From contig JAVKBW010000087.1 in assembly GCA_040222995.1 (NCBI GenBank), positions 186,001 to 250,000 of the forward strand: a DNA stretch of 64,000 nt, in the 5' to 3' direction. Positions 9,884 through 19,027 of this stretch are shown one piece after another (the first letter of the stretch is position 1; every line of letters begins with the position of its first letter). A program made the position numbers and the translations under genes. Below the pieces are notes generated by a model, which did not search any database, was not told the origin of the DNA, and saw only the letters and a program-made list of their open reading frames with translations. The DNA comes from JAVKBW01 sp040222995 (lineage in GTDB: Bacteria > Pseudomonadota > Alphaproteobacteria > UBA8366 > Aestuariispiraceae).

Positions 9884-10620
9884 TGTGCGTCCAGCAGCGT
9901 TTCGACAAAGGCGGGTACAATTTCTGTCGCCGGGCCGTAGTGCGTTTCGGTGAAGATTCGCGCGCCTTCCGATTGTTCGAGATTCAGTTCGATCTTGCGG
10001 GGGCAGCCGGCCATATCCGCCATATGCACGAAACCGGCGGCAGGATAGATATTACCACTGGTGCCGATGGAAATGAACAGCCCGCAATGTTTCAGGGCGA
10101 TTTCTATATCGTCCATGTGCAGCGGCATTTCACCGAACCAGACGACCTGCGGCCGTAACCCGCCGGGTGCGCCACAGGCCTGACAAACCATTTCGACGGA
10201 CAGATCCTCCTCCCGCTGATCGCATACGGCGTTACAATTTACGCATAGCGCTTTCAGAAGTTCGCCGTGCATGTGCAGCAACTGTGTCGACCCGGCCTGT
10301 TCATGCAGGTCGTCGATATTCTGCGTGACCAGAAGGACATTGCCTTTCCATTCGCGTTCCAGTCTGGCCAGAGCAAAATGCGCGGCATTCGGTTTGATGG
10401 CGGGGTCCAGAAGCCCCCGTCGGCGATGGTTGTAGAAGTCATGGACGCCGGCCGGGTCTCTGGCGAAGGCTTCCGGCGTGGCGACGTCTTCAAGGTTGAC
10501 CTGCGACCAGATACCGCCCGGATCACGAAAGGTTTCCAGACCCGATTCCTTGGAAATTCCCGCGCCGGTCAGAATCACGATCGCGGGCGCATCGTTGTCC
10601 TTTTGCATTTCTGTCAGCAT
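9880..10620 (-). CDS. npdA: NAD-dependent protein deacylase, Sir2 family
   Basis: A 246-residue class III sirtuin. Visible motifs are GAGIS.ESGL..FR (NAD binding), TQNIDDLHE, the catalytic His in LLHMHGEL, and the zinc pair C-V-N-C / C-Q-A-C. A Tyr-x-x-Arg pair in the FYNHR segment corresponds to the acyl-specificity residues of desuccinylating sirtuins. It removes acyl groups from lysines and could reactivate acetyl-CoA synthetase. This sirtuin is often called CobB; I avoid that symbol because the cobyrinate synthase cobB is also in the window. Confidence 0.95.
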   Translation of the reverse strand: MLTEMQKDNDAPAIVILTGAGISKESGLETFRDPGGIWSQVNLEDVATPEAFARDPAGVHDFYNHRRRGLLDPAIKPNAAHFALARLEREWKGNVLLVTQNIDDLHEQAGSTQLLHMHGELLKALCVNCNAVCDQREEDLSVEMVCQACGAPGGLRPQVVWFGEMPLHMDDIEIALKHCGLFISIGTSGNIYPAAGFVHMADMAGCPRKIELNLEQSEGARIFTETHYGPATEIVPAFVETLLDAQ

Positions 10621-10703
10621 TCCGCGCCATTCATTGTATCTTTATATGTATTGTTTCACGTATCGACATCGGTGCACAATCGTACGCGCAAAATGAGGCA
10701 CTT

Positions 10704-11168
10704 ATGAAACGCGTTCTATTCGTCTGCACGGGAAACATCTGCCGGTCCCCGACGGCCGAAGCGTTTTTTGCGGATCTTGTTCGCAGATCGAAGCTGGAAA
10801 ATCTTATCTATACGGACAGCGTCGGGATCGAGAACTGGCATCAGGGTAAACCGCCCGATCCCCGGGCGATTGAAAGCCTGCGCGACCGTGGTGTCGACAT
10901 GCGTCATCTGCGCGCCAGAAAAATCACTGACGATGATTTCTGGCAGAATGACCTGATCCTGGCGATGGACCGGTCGCATCTCGACTACCTGAAAAAGCAC
11001 ACCGGACCGGATGCAGGTGAAATTCACCTGTTCCTTGATTCCCTGGGACGTAACGACGACGTGCCCGACCCGTACTACGGCACCGAACAGGATTTCGACG
11101 ACGTGCTGGACCTGATCGAAGACGGGTGCAACGCCTGGTTTGAAAAAGTCCTGGCGTCGCTTCCCTGA
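10704..11168 (+). CDS. low-molecular-weight protein-tyrosine phosphatase
   Basis: A 154-residue cytoplasmic phosphatase. The P-loop CTGNICRS begins at residue 8 with the nucleophilic Cys and ends in the phosphate-binding Arg. The general-acid Asp is in the DDVPDPYYG segment near residue 118. Length and layout match the LMW-PTP family exactly. It is transcribed divergently from the sirtuin gene across an 83-base, comparatively AT-rich spacer, and it converges on thpR. Confidence 0.94.
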   Translation: MKRVLFVCTGNICRSPTAEAFFADLVRRSKLENLIYTDSVGIENWHQGKPPDPRAIESLRDRGVDMRHLRARKITDDDFWQNDLILAMDRSHLDYLKKHTGPDAGEIHLFLDSLGRNDDVPDPYYGTEQDFDDVLDLIEDGCNAWFEKVLASLP

Positions 11169-11191
11169 CCGTCGTCACCGGAAAGCCGGGT

Positions 11192-11791
11192 TCAGGCTCT
11201 GCCGACCTGTTCCGGTTCATTGTTCCAGGCCGCCGCGTAGGAGAGCGGAGCCGGAAGCCGTAAAGAGTAGTCCGCTTCCGGTGTATAGATGGCGCCCGAT
11301 TGCGACAGAAAGCTGGAATACAGCGTAAAATCGTGGACCATGAAAGACGGCAGCGTCATGCCGGTCTTGCCGGCGCAATACTGCTCGACGTCGTACATCG
11401 ATGCGCCTTTCAGCCGGCCCAGGGTTATGTGCGGCATGAACTTGCGTTCATCCGGACCGAGGCCGATCCGCACCATTGCCGATTCGATCTTGCGTTGAAG
11501 GTGCAGCAGCTCCGGCGTTTTTGCGGCTTTTGCAACGATGGTCGTCGGCTTTTTCTTGGTGCCGAACCAGCCGATGCTGTCGAGATCGACAGTGAAACCT
11601 TCCGTATCGATTCGTAATAGCGCGTTGTCTACGTCTTCGGCGATGTCGGTATCGACGTTGCCGACAAACCGCAGCGTCAGATGGTAGTTTTCCGGCGAAA
11701 CCCAGCGGGCGCCGGGCAGGCCGCAGGCCAGTCGGGAGAGGTCGGAACGAATGTCATCGGGGATCGGCAGGGCAACGAAAAGACGGATCAT
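11192..11791 (-). CDS. thpR: RNA 2',3'-cyclic phosphodiesterase (2H family)
   Basis: A 199-residue 2H phosphoesterase opening MIRLFVALP. The two His-x-Thr-x motifs are HLTL near residue 40 and HITL near 123. The family opens 2',3'-cyclic phosphates and was first described as a 2'-5' RNA ligase. The C-terminal 25 residues after the last strand are extra and not conserved in my recollection. It is on the same strand as the aldo-keto reductase gene, 70 bases downstream of it. Confidence 0.92.
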   Translation of the reverse strand: MIRLFVALPIPDDIRSDLSRLACGLPGARWVSPENYHLTLRFVGNVDTDIAEDVDNALLRIDTEGFTVDLDSIGWFGTKKKPTTIVAKAAKTPELLHLQRKIESAMVRIGLGPDERKFMPHITLGRLKGASMYDVEQYCAGKTGMTLPSFMVHDFTLYSSFLSQSGAIYTPEADYSLRLPAPLSYAAAWNNEPEQVGRA

Positions 11792-11861
11792 GGCGAGCCT
11801 CCTTTGCCTAAAGGCGCGGAATCCCTAGGGTTTTCCGCCCAGTCCGATTACCCTAACCGAT

Positions 11862-12920
11862 TCACGCCTGGCAGGGTATAGGTGTTTCGCGATGAATTTC
11901 ATCGATTTCGGACAATATTTCCGGGCTCAGTGTCACATCGGCGGATTTCAGGCAGACATCAAGCTGTTCGATGCTGGTCGCCCCGATAATGTTCGATGTC
12001 ATGAACGGGCGGTCGTTGACGAAGGCGAGCGCGAACATGGTCGGGTCGAGGCCGTGCTTGCGGGCAAGCGCCACGTATTTCGCCGTTTCCCGCTGCGCCA
12101 GCGGCTGCATGTATCGTGGAAACTCGTCACCGAACAAAGCCATGCGCGACCCGGCCGGCATGTTGCCATCCATGTACTTTCCGCTCAGCACCCCCATCGC
12201 CAGTGGTGAATAGCCTAGGCAGCCGACACCGGTTTTGATCGAGACTTCCGACAGCCCGATCTCGTACATGCGCATCAGCAGATTGTACGGATTCTGGATC
12301 GAATGTATTACAGGCAACCCTTCCGCTTCAGCCAGGCGCAGGCATTCCATGACGCCCCAGGGCGTTTCATTCGATACCGCAGCGAAACGGATTTTCCCTT
12401 CATCAATCAGCTCCCCCAGTGTCCCGAGAGATTCGGTCAGCGGGACGGAATCGTCGGTGGCGGGCGGTTCGTAGTTCAACTGACCGAAGGTGTTGGTGTC
12501 TCTGTCGGGCCAGTGCAACTGGTACAGATCGATATAATCCGTCTTCAGGCGTTTCAGGCTGGCGTCGCAGGCTTCGCGGATCGATTGCCTGTCCAGTCGC
12601 GTTTCGCCGTTGTGCAGATGCGGCCGCGCCCAGGGAAAGCGGCCGGACCGGCCGACCACCTTGCTGGCGATGATCACGTCGTCGCGCTTTTTCCTGCCGG
12701 CCAGCCAGGTTCCGACGATTTCCTCGGTTCGCCCCCAGGTTTCCTGCTTCACCGGCACGGAATACATTTCGGCCATGTCGAAGATATTGACGCCATGCTC
12801 GATGGCGTAGTCCATCTGTTCGTGGCCTTCGGCTTCCGTATTCTGTGCGCCGAACGTCATCGTGCCGAGGCAGATTTTGCTGACGGTCAGGCCCGTGCTA
12901 CCCAGAGGTCTGTGTTCCAT
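11862..12920 (-). CDS. aldo/keto reductase (Tas-like)
   Basis: A 352-residue NADPH-dependent aldo-keto reductase with a TIM-barrel fold. Catalytic candidates are Asp and Tyr in the FDMAEMYS segment (near 48-54), Lys in IIASKVVG (near 85) and His in YQLHWPDRD (near 139). The NADP-binding end is LGYSPLAMGVLSGKY. The insert around residues 145-165 resembles E. coli Tas. The physiological substrate is unknown. It follows the FIST gene by 22 bases on the same strand. Confidence 0.92.
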   Translation of the reverse strand: MEHRPLGSTGLTVSKICLGTMTFGAQNTEAEGHEQMDYAIEHGVNIFDMAEMYSVPVKQETWGRTEEIVGTWLAGRKKRDDVIIASKVVGRSGRFPWARPHLHNGETRLDRQSIREACDASLKRLKTDYIDLYQLHWPDRDTNTFGQLNYEPPATDDSVPLTESLGTLGELIDEGKIRFAAVSNETPWGVMECLRLAEAEGLPVIHSIQNPYNLLMRMYEIGLSEVSIKTGVGCLGYSPLAMGVLSGKYMDGNMPAGSRMALFGDEFPRYMQPLAQRETAKYVALARKHGLDPTMFALAFVNDRPFMTSNIIGATSIEQLDVCLKSADVTLSPEILSEIDEIHRETPIPCQA

Positions 12921-12942
12921 GTTTGCTCCTGAAATCGGGGAA

Positions 12943-14091
12943 TTAGAGAAATAGTGCCAGAACGCCGGTATAGGCGTATAGGCGGTCTCTGCTGATTTCC
13001 CCGCTGGCGAAAAACCCGATCAGGGGAAAGGACCCAAGCGTCTGCTCGATCAGATGGGTTTCCGTGCAGTCCCTGGGAAACTGGTTGGGGCCGCGCGCGG
13101 CGCAGGAAATATAAATTCCGCCCTTGATGGGCTTTCCGTCGACGCGCTTTTTAATATCCAGCAGCATCCGGTTCATGTCTTCCATCGCGGCCTTCGGGTC
13201 ACGGCGGCAGAACATGATTCTGGCGCCGGTTTCGACAGCCGCGCCGATGGCGATAACGCCATGCTGCGGGTCGACGCCGACCATATTGCGCACCAGATAG
13301 TCCTGGGTGTCCGACCCTTCGATTGGCAGGGCGGCAAAGATGTAACCGCCGATTTTCTGTAGATCGCGGGAAAGAAGCTCGCCGATATCTTCTTTCAGCA
13401 CATCGAGAGCGGGCCGGTCGTCGATCTGGAAAATCACGTTATCTTCGGCGGATGTAATTGTCCTTGACGGTCCGATCGGCGTACAGCCCTGGCTGAGGCC
13501 GGTTGCGATTTCGACAGCCTGCGGTGAAATCATCACACCGCTCATTTCGTTTTCTTTCGGTTCCGCATGGCTCACGATGGACGAACCCGCGCCGGATGCC
13601 GCTCCGAGCCCTCCAAACAGAAAGCCGCCTGTTTCCAGCGCCATATCTTCGATCAGGGGCGGCAAAAGCTCGTTGCCCGGGTCCGCATGAATCAGCACCA
13701 GCGGCATCACGGCCTGTTCCAGCCATTCCGATGCGCCGTTCACCGCAGGGTCAGCATCGTCGGTAACGCCGGAGAACACCTTGAAGCCGGTCTCGTCCAG
13801 CGGCAGCAGCATGGCTGCAATTGCCGGTTCGTCGAAATGTTCCTTCTGCGTGGCCAGAACGCCGTGACCGGACATGCCGACCCAGCTCGGCACAGCCGTT
13901 GTCTGACGCAGAAATTCCTCAATTTGCTGCAGCGACGAGGCGAAATGATGGCTGACATAGAAAATACCAAGCCTGTGCGATGCGGTCGGTTCGCCCAGTT
14001 GCACCAGCACATCCGCGATAGCCGCCTGCCAATCGCTCGCCGCGGCGATTCCGCTCCGAAAAACGCCGTTCGGGGCCGCTGTATCCGTCAT
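12943..14091 (-). CDS. FIST N- and C-domain protein
   Basis: A 382-residue soluble protein with the FIST_N domain (about residues 30-220) followed by FIST_C (about 230-365). FIST domains are predicted small-ligand sensors, possibly for amino acids. Here there is no attached kinase, methyl-accepting or GGDEF domain, so it would act alone or with a partner. The four-base overlap (ATGA) with the arylesterase stop shows that the two genes are translationally coupled. Confidence 0.85.
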   Translation of the reverse strand: MTDTAAPNGVFRSGIAAASDWQAAIADVLVQLGEPTASHRLGIFYVSHHFASSLQQIEEFLRQTTAVPSWVGMSGHGVLATQKEHFDEPAIAAMLLPLDETGFKVFSGVTDDADPAVNGASEWLEQAVMPLVLIHADPGNELLPPLIEDMALETGGFLFGGLGAASGAGSSIVSHAEPKENEMSGVMISPQAVEIATGLSQGCTPIGPSRTITSAEDNVIFQIDDRPALDVLKEDIGELLSRDLQKIGGYIFAALPIEGSDTQDYLVRNMVGVDPQHGVIAIGAAVETGARIMFCRRDPKAAMEDMNRMLLDIKKRVDGKPIKGGIYISCAARGPNQFPRDCTETHLIEQTLGSFPLIGFFASGEISRDRLYAYTGVLALFL

Positions 14092-14732
14092 TCGCTTTTC
14101 TCTTGTGCTCGCTTGAGGGCCAGTTCGATCGTCGGCAGTATGTTTTGCACGATTACCGATACGCCGGCCGGGTTGGGGTGAATGCCGTCAGCCTGATTGA
14201 GCGCGGGGTCTGCGGCAACCCCCTGAAGAAAGAAAGAATAAAACAATATATCGGGAAAAGAATCCGCCAGATCGGGATACATGGCGTCGAATTCTTCCGC
14301 ATAGTCCCGGCCGAGATTGCGCGGCGCCATCATTCCCGCGAGCACAACGACCGCGCCTGCGTTCTGCGATTTTTCGATCATATCTGCCAGATTGGCCTTT
14401 GTCTGGGCCGGGTCGAGACCGCGCAGTCCGTCATTCGCGCCGAGTTCGAGCAAAACGATATCCGGACTGTCTGCCAAAGCCCAGTCGATCCGCGACCGTC
14501 CGCCGGCGCTGGTATCGCCGGAAACACCGGCATTGACGACAGTCGCGTCATGACCGTTTTCCTGCAGTGCCTTTTCCAGTTGAACAGGGAAACTCGCCTG
14601 TTCCGACAGGCCGTATCCCGCCATCAGGCTGTCGCCGAATCCCAGAATCACGAAATTGTCAGCCTGTGCCGACCCCGAACTGCCTGCAATTATTGCTAAA
14701 ATCAGCGCGGCAGCGTTGATTCTGCGGCTCAT
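14088..14732 (-). CDS. tesA: periplasmic arylesterase / acyl-CoA thioesterase I-like SGNH hydrolase
   Basis: A 214-residue SGNH hydrolase with a signal peptide (MSRRINAAALILAIIAG, cleavage near AQA-DN). Block I is GFGDSLMAGYG with the catalytic Ser, the Asn block is LGANDGLRG, and the C-terminal DGIHPNPAG gives the Asp and His. I chose the start at 14732 because it yields a proper signal peptide; the frame is open further upstream over the divergent ABC gene. The esterase beside YbbA/YbbP reproduces the widely conserved tesA-ybbA-ybbP neighbourhood. Confidence 0.92.
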   Translation of the reverse strand: MSRRINAAALILAIIAGSSGSAQADNFVILGFGDSLMAGYGLSEQASFPVQLEKALQENGHDATVVNAGVSGDTSAGGRSRIDWALADSPDIVLLELGANDGLRGLDPAQTKANLADMIEKSQNAGAVVVLAGMMAPRNLGRDYAEEFDAMYPDLADSFPDILFYSFFLQGVAADPALNQADGIHPNPAGVSVIVQNILPTIELALKRAQEKSE

Positions 14733-14835
14733 ACAGCCATATGTCTTTCGGACCGATACCCGAAAGCCTGCGTACAACCGCGCCGCGATACCGTTTTGAA
14801 GACGAATTGTCATGGCCCTTCCAGCGAGGAATGAA

Positions 14836-15534
<699 letters not shown>

Positions 15535-15539
15535 CGGCG

Positions 15540-18062
15540 ATGCTGGGTCTCGCTTTCCGGTATGCCGGGCGTGAACTGCGTGGCGGACTGAAGGGGTTTC
15601 GGGTGTTTCTGGCCTGTCTCGCGATGGGCGTCGCGGCGATTGCCGGGGTCGGCTCTGTCTCGACCGCCATTCTCGAAGGCCTGCGGGCGGACGGAAAATC
15701 CTTGCTGGGCGGCGATGTTGATCTGCGGCTGACGCACCGGGCGGCGACGGAGGAACAGCTTACCTGGCTGCAGGAAAACACGGATCGCCTTTCCGCTGTC
15801 GCCACGATGCGGGCGATGGCGATCCGCGCCGACGGCGAGGACCGTAAACTGATCGAACTGAAAGCCGTCGATGCCGCCTATCCGTTGCATGGCGACGTGG
15901 TGCTGGAAAGCGGCGGACCGATACAGGACCGCCTTGCGAAATCCGGCGATGCCTGGGGATCGGTCGTCTCGTCGCGATTGATCCCGCGCCTCGGGCTGCA
16001 AAACGGATCGGAAATCCGTATCGGCGATGCAACCTTCGCGGTTTCGGATATCCTGGTCGAGGAGCCGGATAAAAGCACCCGGGCCTTTGAACTCGGTCCC
16101 CGCGTGATCGTGCCGTCTGCGGCGCTTGCAGCGACCGGGCTGGAACAGCCGGGCAGTCTGATCCAGTATCATTACAGGGTTATCGTGCCGGCCGGCGAGA
16201 CGCCGACGGCGTGGATCGACCGGCTGCATGAACGCTTTCCCGAGGCCGGCTGGCGGGTCCGGGGACTGGATAACGCCGCGCCGAACATTCAGCGGTTCGT
16301 CGACCGGGTAACGATGTTCCTGACACTGGTCGGGCTGACGGCGCTGCTGGTCGGCGGCGTCGGCGTCGGCAATGCGGTGAAGGCGTTCCTGCAGGCGCGG
16401 ACGGGCACAATCGCCACGCTGAAATGCCTGGGCGCGCCGTCGTCGACGATATTTTCCATCTACCTTATTCAGGTCATGTTGCTTGCGTCGGTCGGCATCG
16501 TGGCCGGACTGGTTATCGGCACGGTAGCCCCCCTCGCGGCGGCCCCGTTCATAGCCGACAGACTGCCGATCGACGCACAGATCGGCATCTATCCGGACAC
16601 GCTGGTCATGGCGGCGGTGTTCGGCTTTCTCGTGACCTTCCTGTTTGCCCTGCTGCCGCTGGCGCGGGCGCGGACGGTGCCGGCGGCGACCCTGTTCCGC
16701 GACCTGCTGACGCCGGTCACCGGCCGGCCCGGGCCGCGCGTGATCGCCCTTTTGATCTCGTCGGGGCTGGTGCTGGCGGGGTTGGCGGTGCTGACGGCGG
16801 ATAACTGGAAGATTGCCGGCATTTTCGTTGTCGGATCGGCGGCGGCCTTGCTGGCCTTCCGGCTGACAGCGGAAGGCGTGATGGCGCTGGCCCGAAAACT
16901 GCCGCGGTCTCGAAATGCAAAAATGCGGCTAGCGGTCGCGAACCTGCATCGGCCCGGCGCGCCGACCGGCAGTGTCGTCGTGTCCCTGGGGCTCGGTCTG
17001 ACCGTGCTGGTTACCGTTGCGCTGATCGAGGGCAACCTGTCAAACCAGTTGAACGATACCCTGCGCGGCGAAGCGCCCGGTTTCTATTTCATCGATATCC
17101 AGCCCGATCAGACAGAAGCCTTTGACGAGCTTGTCGGCGATTTCCCGACCCTGACGAAGTCGGACCGCGTGCCGATGCTGCGCGGCCGCATCACGGCACT
17201 GGACGGCGTGCCGGTTTCGGAAATCGAACCGGACCCTGATTTCGCGTGGATCCTGCGCGGCGACCGGGGTTTCACCTGGTCGCCGAAACCACCGGAAGCC
17301 GGCAGCGAAGTCGTGGCGGGCGAATGGTGGCCCGAAGACTACAAGGGCGACCCTCTGGTCAGTTTCGATGCGGCGGCGGCGAAAGCCTTCGGGCTGGAGG
17401 TCGGTGATACGATTTCCGTCAACCTGCTGGGGCGCGGGTTCACCGCCGAGATCGCCAATCTGCGGAAAATCGACTGGACCTCGCTCGGCATCAATTTCGT
17501 GATGGTGTTTTCGCCCGGCCTGATGGAGCAGGCGCCACAGACCTATATTGCGACGGCCTATCTGGATGAGGCGCAGGAACCGGCGCTGGAGGCTCTGGTG
17601 ACTGACGCGTTTCCGAATGTCTCGTCGGTGCGGGTCAAGGAAGTGCTGGAAGGCGTCGACGAAATCGTCGGCAACCTGGCGGTCGCGGTGCGCTCCATCG
17701 CCGCCGTGGCGATTGTCGCCGGGGTGCTGGTTCTGGCCGGGGCGATTGCCGCCGGGCACGCCAGACGGGTCTATGAAAGCGTCGTGCTGAAGGTGCTGGG
17801 CGCGACCCGCAAGGATGTCGCGGTGGCGTTCCTCATCGAATACGGATTGATGGGCGTCGTCACCGCGCTGATCGCCGCCGCTGTCGGCAGCGTCGCCGCC
17901 TGGGGCGTAATCACCTTCGTCATGCGGGCGGACTGGATATTCGTGCCGATGGCGCTGATTTCGACGGTCCTGCTGTCGGTTGCGATCACCACCGGGCTCG
18001 GTCTGGCGGGAACCTGGGTGGCGCTCGGACGCAAGGCCGCCCCCCTGTTACGCAACGAATAA
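15540..18062 (+). CDS. ybbP: ABC transporter permease, YbbP/FtsX type
   Basis: An 840-residue inner-membrane protein with the MacB/FtsX layout duplicated. There is an N-terminal TM near residues 20-45, a periplasmic domain, three TMs (about 255-385) plus a fourth pair near 400-445, a second periplasmic domain (about 480-710), and a final three-TM FtsX block (about 715-835). YbbP-type permeases work with YbbA and are thought to handle lipids or release enzymes from the membrane rather than act as import channels. Exact cargo is unknown. Confidence 0.92.
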   Translation: MLGLAFRYAGRELRGGLKGFRVFLACLAMGVAAIAGVGSVSTAILEGLRADGKSLLGGDVDLRLTHRAATEEQLTWLQENTDRLSAVATMRAMAIRADGEDRKLIELKAVDAAYPLHGDVVLESGGPIQDRLAKSGDAWGSVVSSRLIPRLGLQNGSEIRIGDATFAVSDILVEEPDKSTRAFELGPRVIVPSAALAATGLEQPGSLIQYHYRVIVPAGETPTAWIDRLHERFPEAGWRVRGLDNAAPNIQRFVDRVTMFLTLVGLTALLVGGVGVGNAVKAFLQARTGTIATLKCLGAPSSTIFSIYLIQVMLLASVGIVAGLVIGTVAPLAAAPFIADRLPIDAQIGIYPDTLVMAAVFGFLVTFLFALLPLARARTVPAATLFRDLLTPVTGRPGPRVIALLISSGLVLAGLAVLTADNWKIAGIFVVGSAAALLAFRLTAEGVMALARKLPRSRNAKMRLAVANLHRPGAPTGSVVVSLGLGLTVLVTVALIEGNLSNQLNDTLRGEAPGFYFIDIQPDQTEAFDELVGDFPTLTKSDRVPMLRGRITALDGVPVSEIEPDPDFAWILRGDRGFTWSPKPPEAGSEVVAGEWWPEDYKGDPLVSFDAAAAKAFGLEVGDTISVNLLGRGFTAEIANLRKIDWTSLGINFVMVFSPGLMEQAPQTYIATAYLDEAQEPALEALVTDAFPNVSSVRVKEVLEGVDEIVGNLAVAVRSIAAVAIVAGVLVLAGAIAAGHARRVYESVVLKVLGATRKDVAVAFLIEYGLMGVVTALIAAAVGSVAAWGVITFVMRADWIFVPMALISTVLLSVAITTGLGLAGTWVALGRKAAPLLRNE

Positions 18063-18217
18063 CGCTTTCGTGATCGGTAAAGACCCTTGGAATCGACGGT
18101 TTTGCTTACGATTCAGGTCGCTTAAGCGATTGAATTGCATTAAAAACAACACCATATAAGCTGCACGTGGCGTTAAGGGCCCAGACCGGACCAACCGGGC
18201 GGCCAAAGAGGGAAAGC

Positions 18218-18224
18218 AAGGAGG
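18218..18224 (+). promoter_or_regulatory. strong ribosome binding site of the BI-1 gene
   Basis: AAGGAGG, a full-length Shine-Dalgarno match, ten bases before the ATG at 18235. It lies at the end of a 172-base untranslated gap that also holds a TATAAG box near 18165, suggesting a highly expressed monocistronic gene. Confidence 0.6.
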
Positions 18225-18234
18225 CAAGTTACCG

Positions 18235-18975
18235 ATGGCTATTAATCTTCGTTCGAGGACTGCAACGACATATCGCGAGGGTGCAAGCGCGGATGTCGAT
18301 GTAGGCCTGCGGAAGTACATGCTCAGTGTCTACAACTACATGGCGATGGGCGTTGCCCTGACCGGTGTTGTAACGCTGACAATGGCAAATATGCCGGACC
18401 TGATGTACACGCTGGCCGTTGGCCCGGCGAAATGGGTTCTGTTTATTGCGCTGCTGGGCATGGGCTTTATGTCCACCAAAATCATCACGATGAAAAGCAC
18501 GGTCGGCGCACAGGCCTTCTTCTGGGTTTACTGTGCAATGTGGGGCGTGATGATCTCGCCGATGATCTATGCCTTCCTCGGTACGCCGGGCGGCATTCTC
18601 GACATCGCCCGGGCATTCTTCATCACCGCCGGCATGTTCGCAGGCATGAGCCTGTTCGGCTACACGACGAAGAAAGACCTGTCCGGTTTCGGTCGCTTCG
18701 CTGTGATGGCTGTTATCGGCATCATCATCGCCGGTCTGGTCAATGCGTTCTTTGTCGGCTCCAGCGAATTCGCCTTCATCATGTCGCTGGTGACGGTGCT
18801 TCTGTTCGCAGGCATCACCGCCTGGGAAACCCAGATGATCAAGAACATGTACCAGGAACATTACGGCATGGACGTGATCTCGCGGTTCGCCATCTTCGGC
18901 GCGCTGCAGCTTTACGGCAGCTTCGTGGTGATGTTCATCCACATTCTCAGCATCTTCGGTGCGATGCGCGAATAA
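18235..18975 (+). CDS. Bax inhibitor-1 / YccA family membrane protein
   Basis: A 246-residue integral membrane protein with seven predicted TMs. The N-terminal 25 residues are hydrophilic, and the conserved late segment WETQMIKNMY follows TM6. BI-1 proteins act as pH-sensitive calcium leak channels or protease (FtsH) modulators; the bacterial role is not settled. It has a strong ribosome binding site and is followed by a terminator, so it is a single-gene unit. Confidence 0.92.
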   Translation: MAINLRSRTATTYREGASADVDVGLRKYMLSVYNYMAMGVALTGVVTLTMANMPDLMYTLAVGPAKWVLFIALLGMGFMSTKIITMKSTVGAQAFFWVYCAMWGVMISPMIYAFLGTPGGILDIARAFFITAGMFAGMSLFGYTTKKDLSGFGRFAVMAVIGIIIAGLVNAFFVGSSEFAFIMSLVTVLLFAGITAWETQMIKNMYQEHYGMDVISRFAIFGALQLYGSFVVMFIHILSIFGAMRE

Positions 18976-18997
18976 CCGTCACCCGAAACAGTGTTGC

Positions 18998-19025
18998 AAA
19001 AGGCCCGGCATTGTCCGGGCCTTTT
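18998..19025. terminator. bidirectional rho-independent terminator
   Basis: A perfect 10-bp stem AAAGGCCCGG / CCGGGCCTTT (18998-19007 with 19014-19023) has a six-base loop, with T-rich sequence on the plus side and A-rich sequence on the other. It lies between the convergent BI-1 and rsmB genes and can serve both. Confidence 0.85.
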
Positions 19026-19027
19026 CA

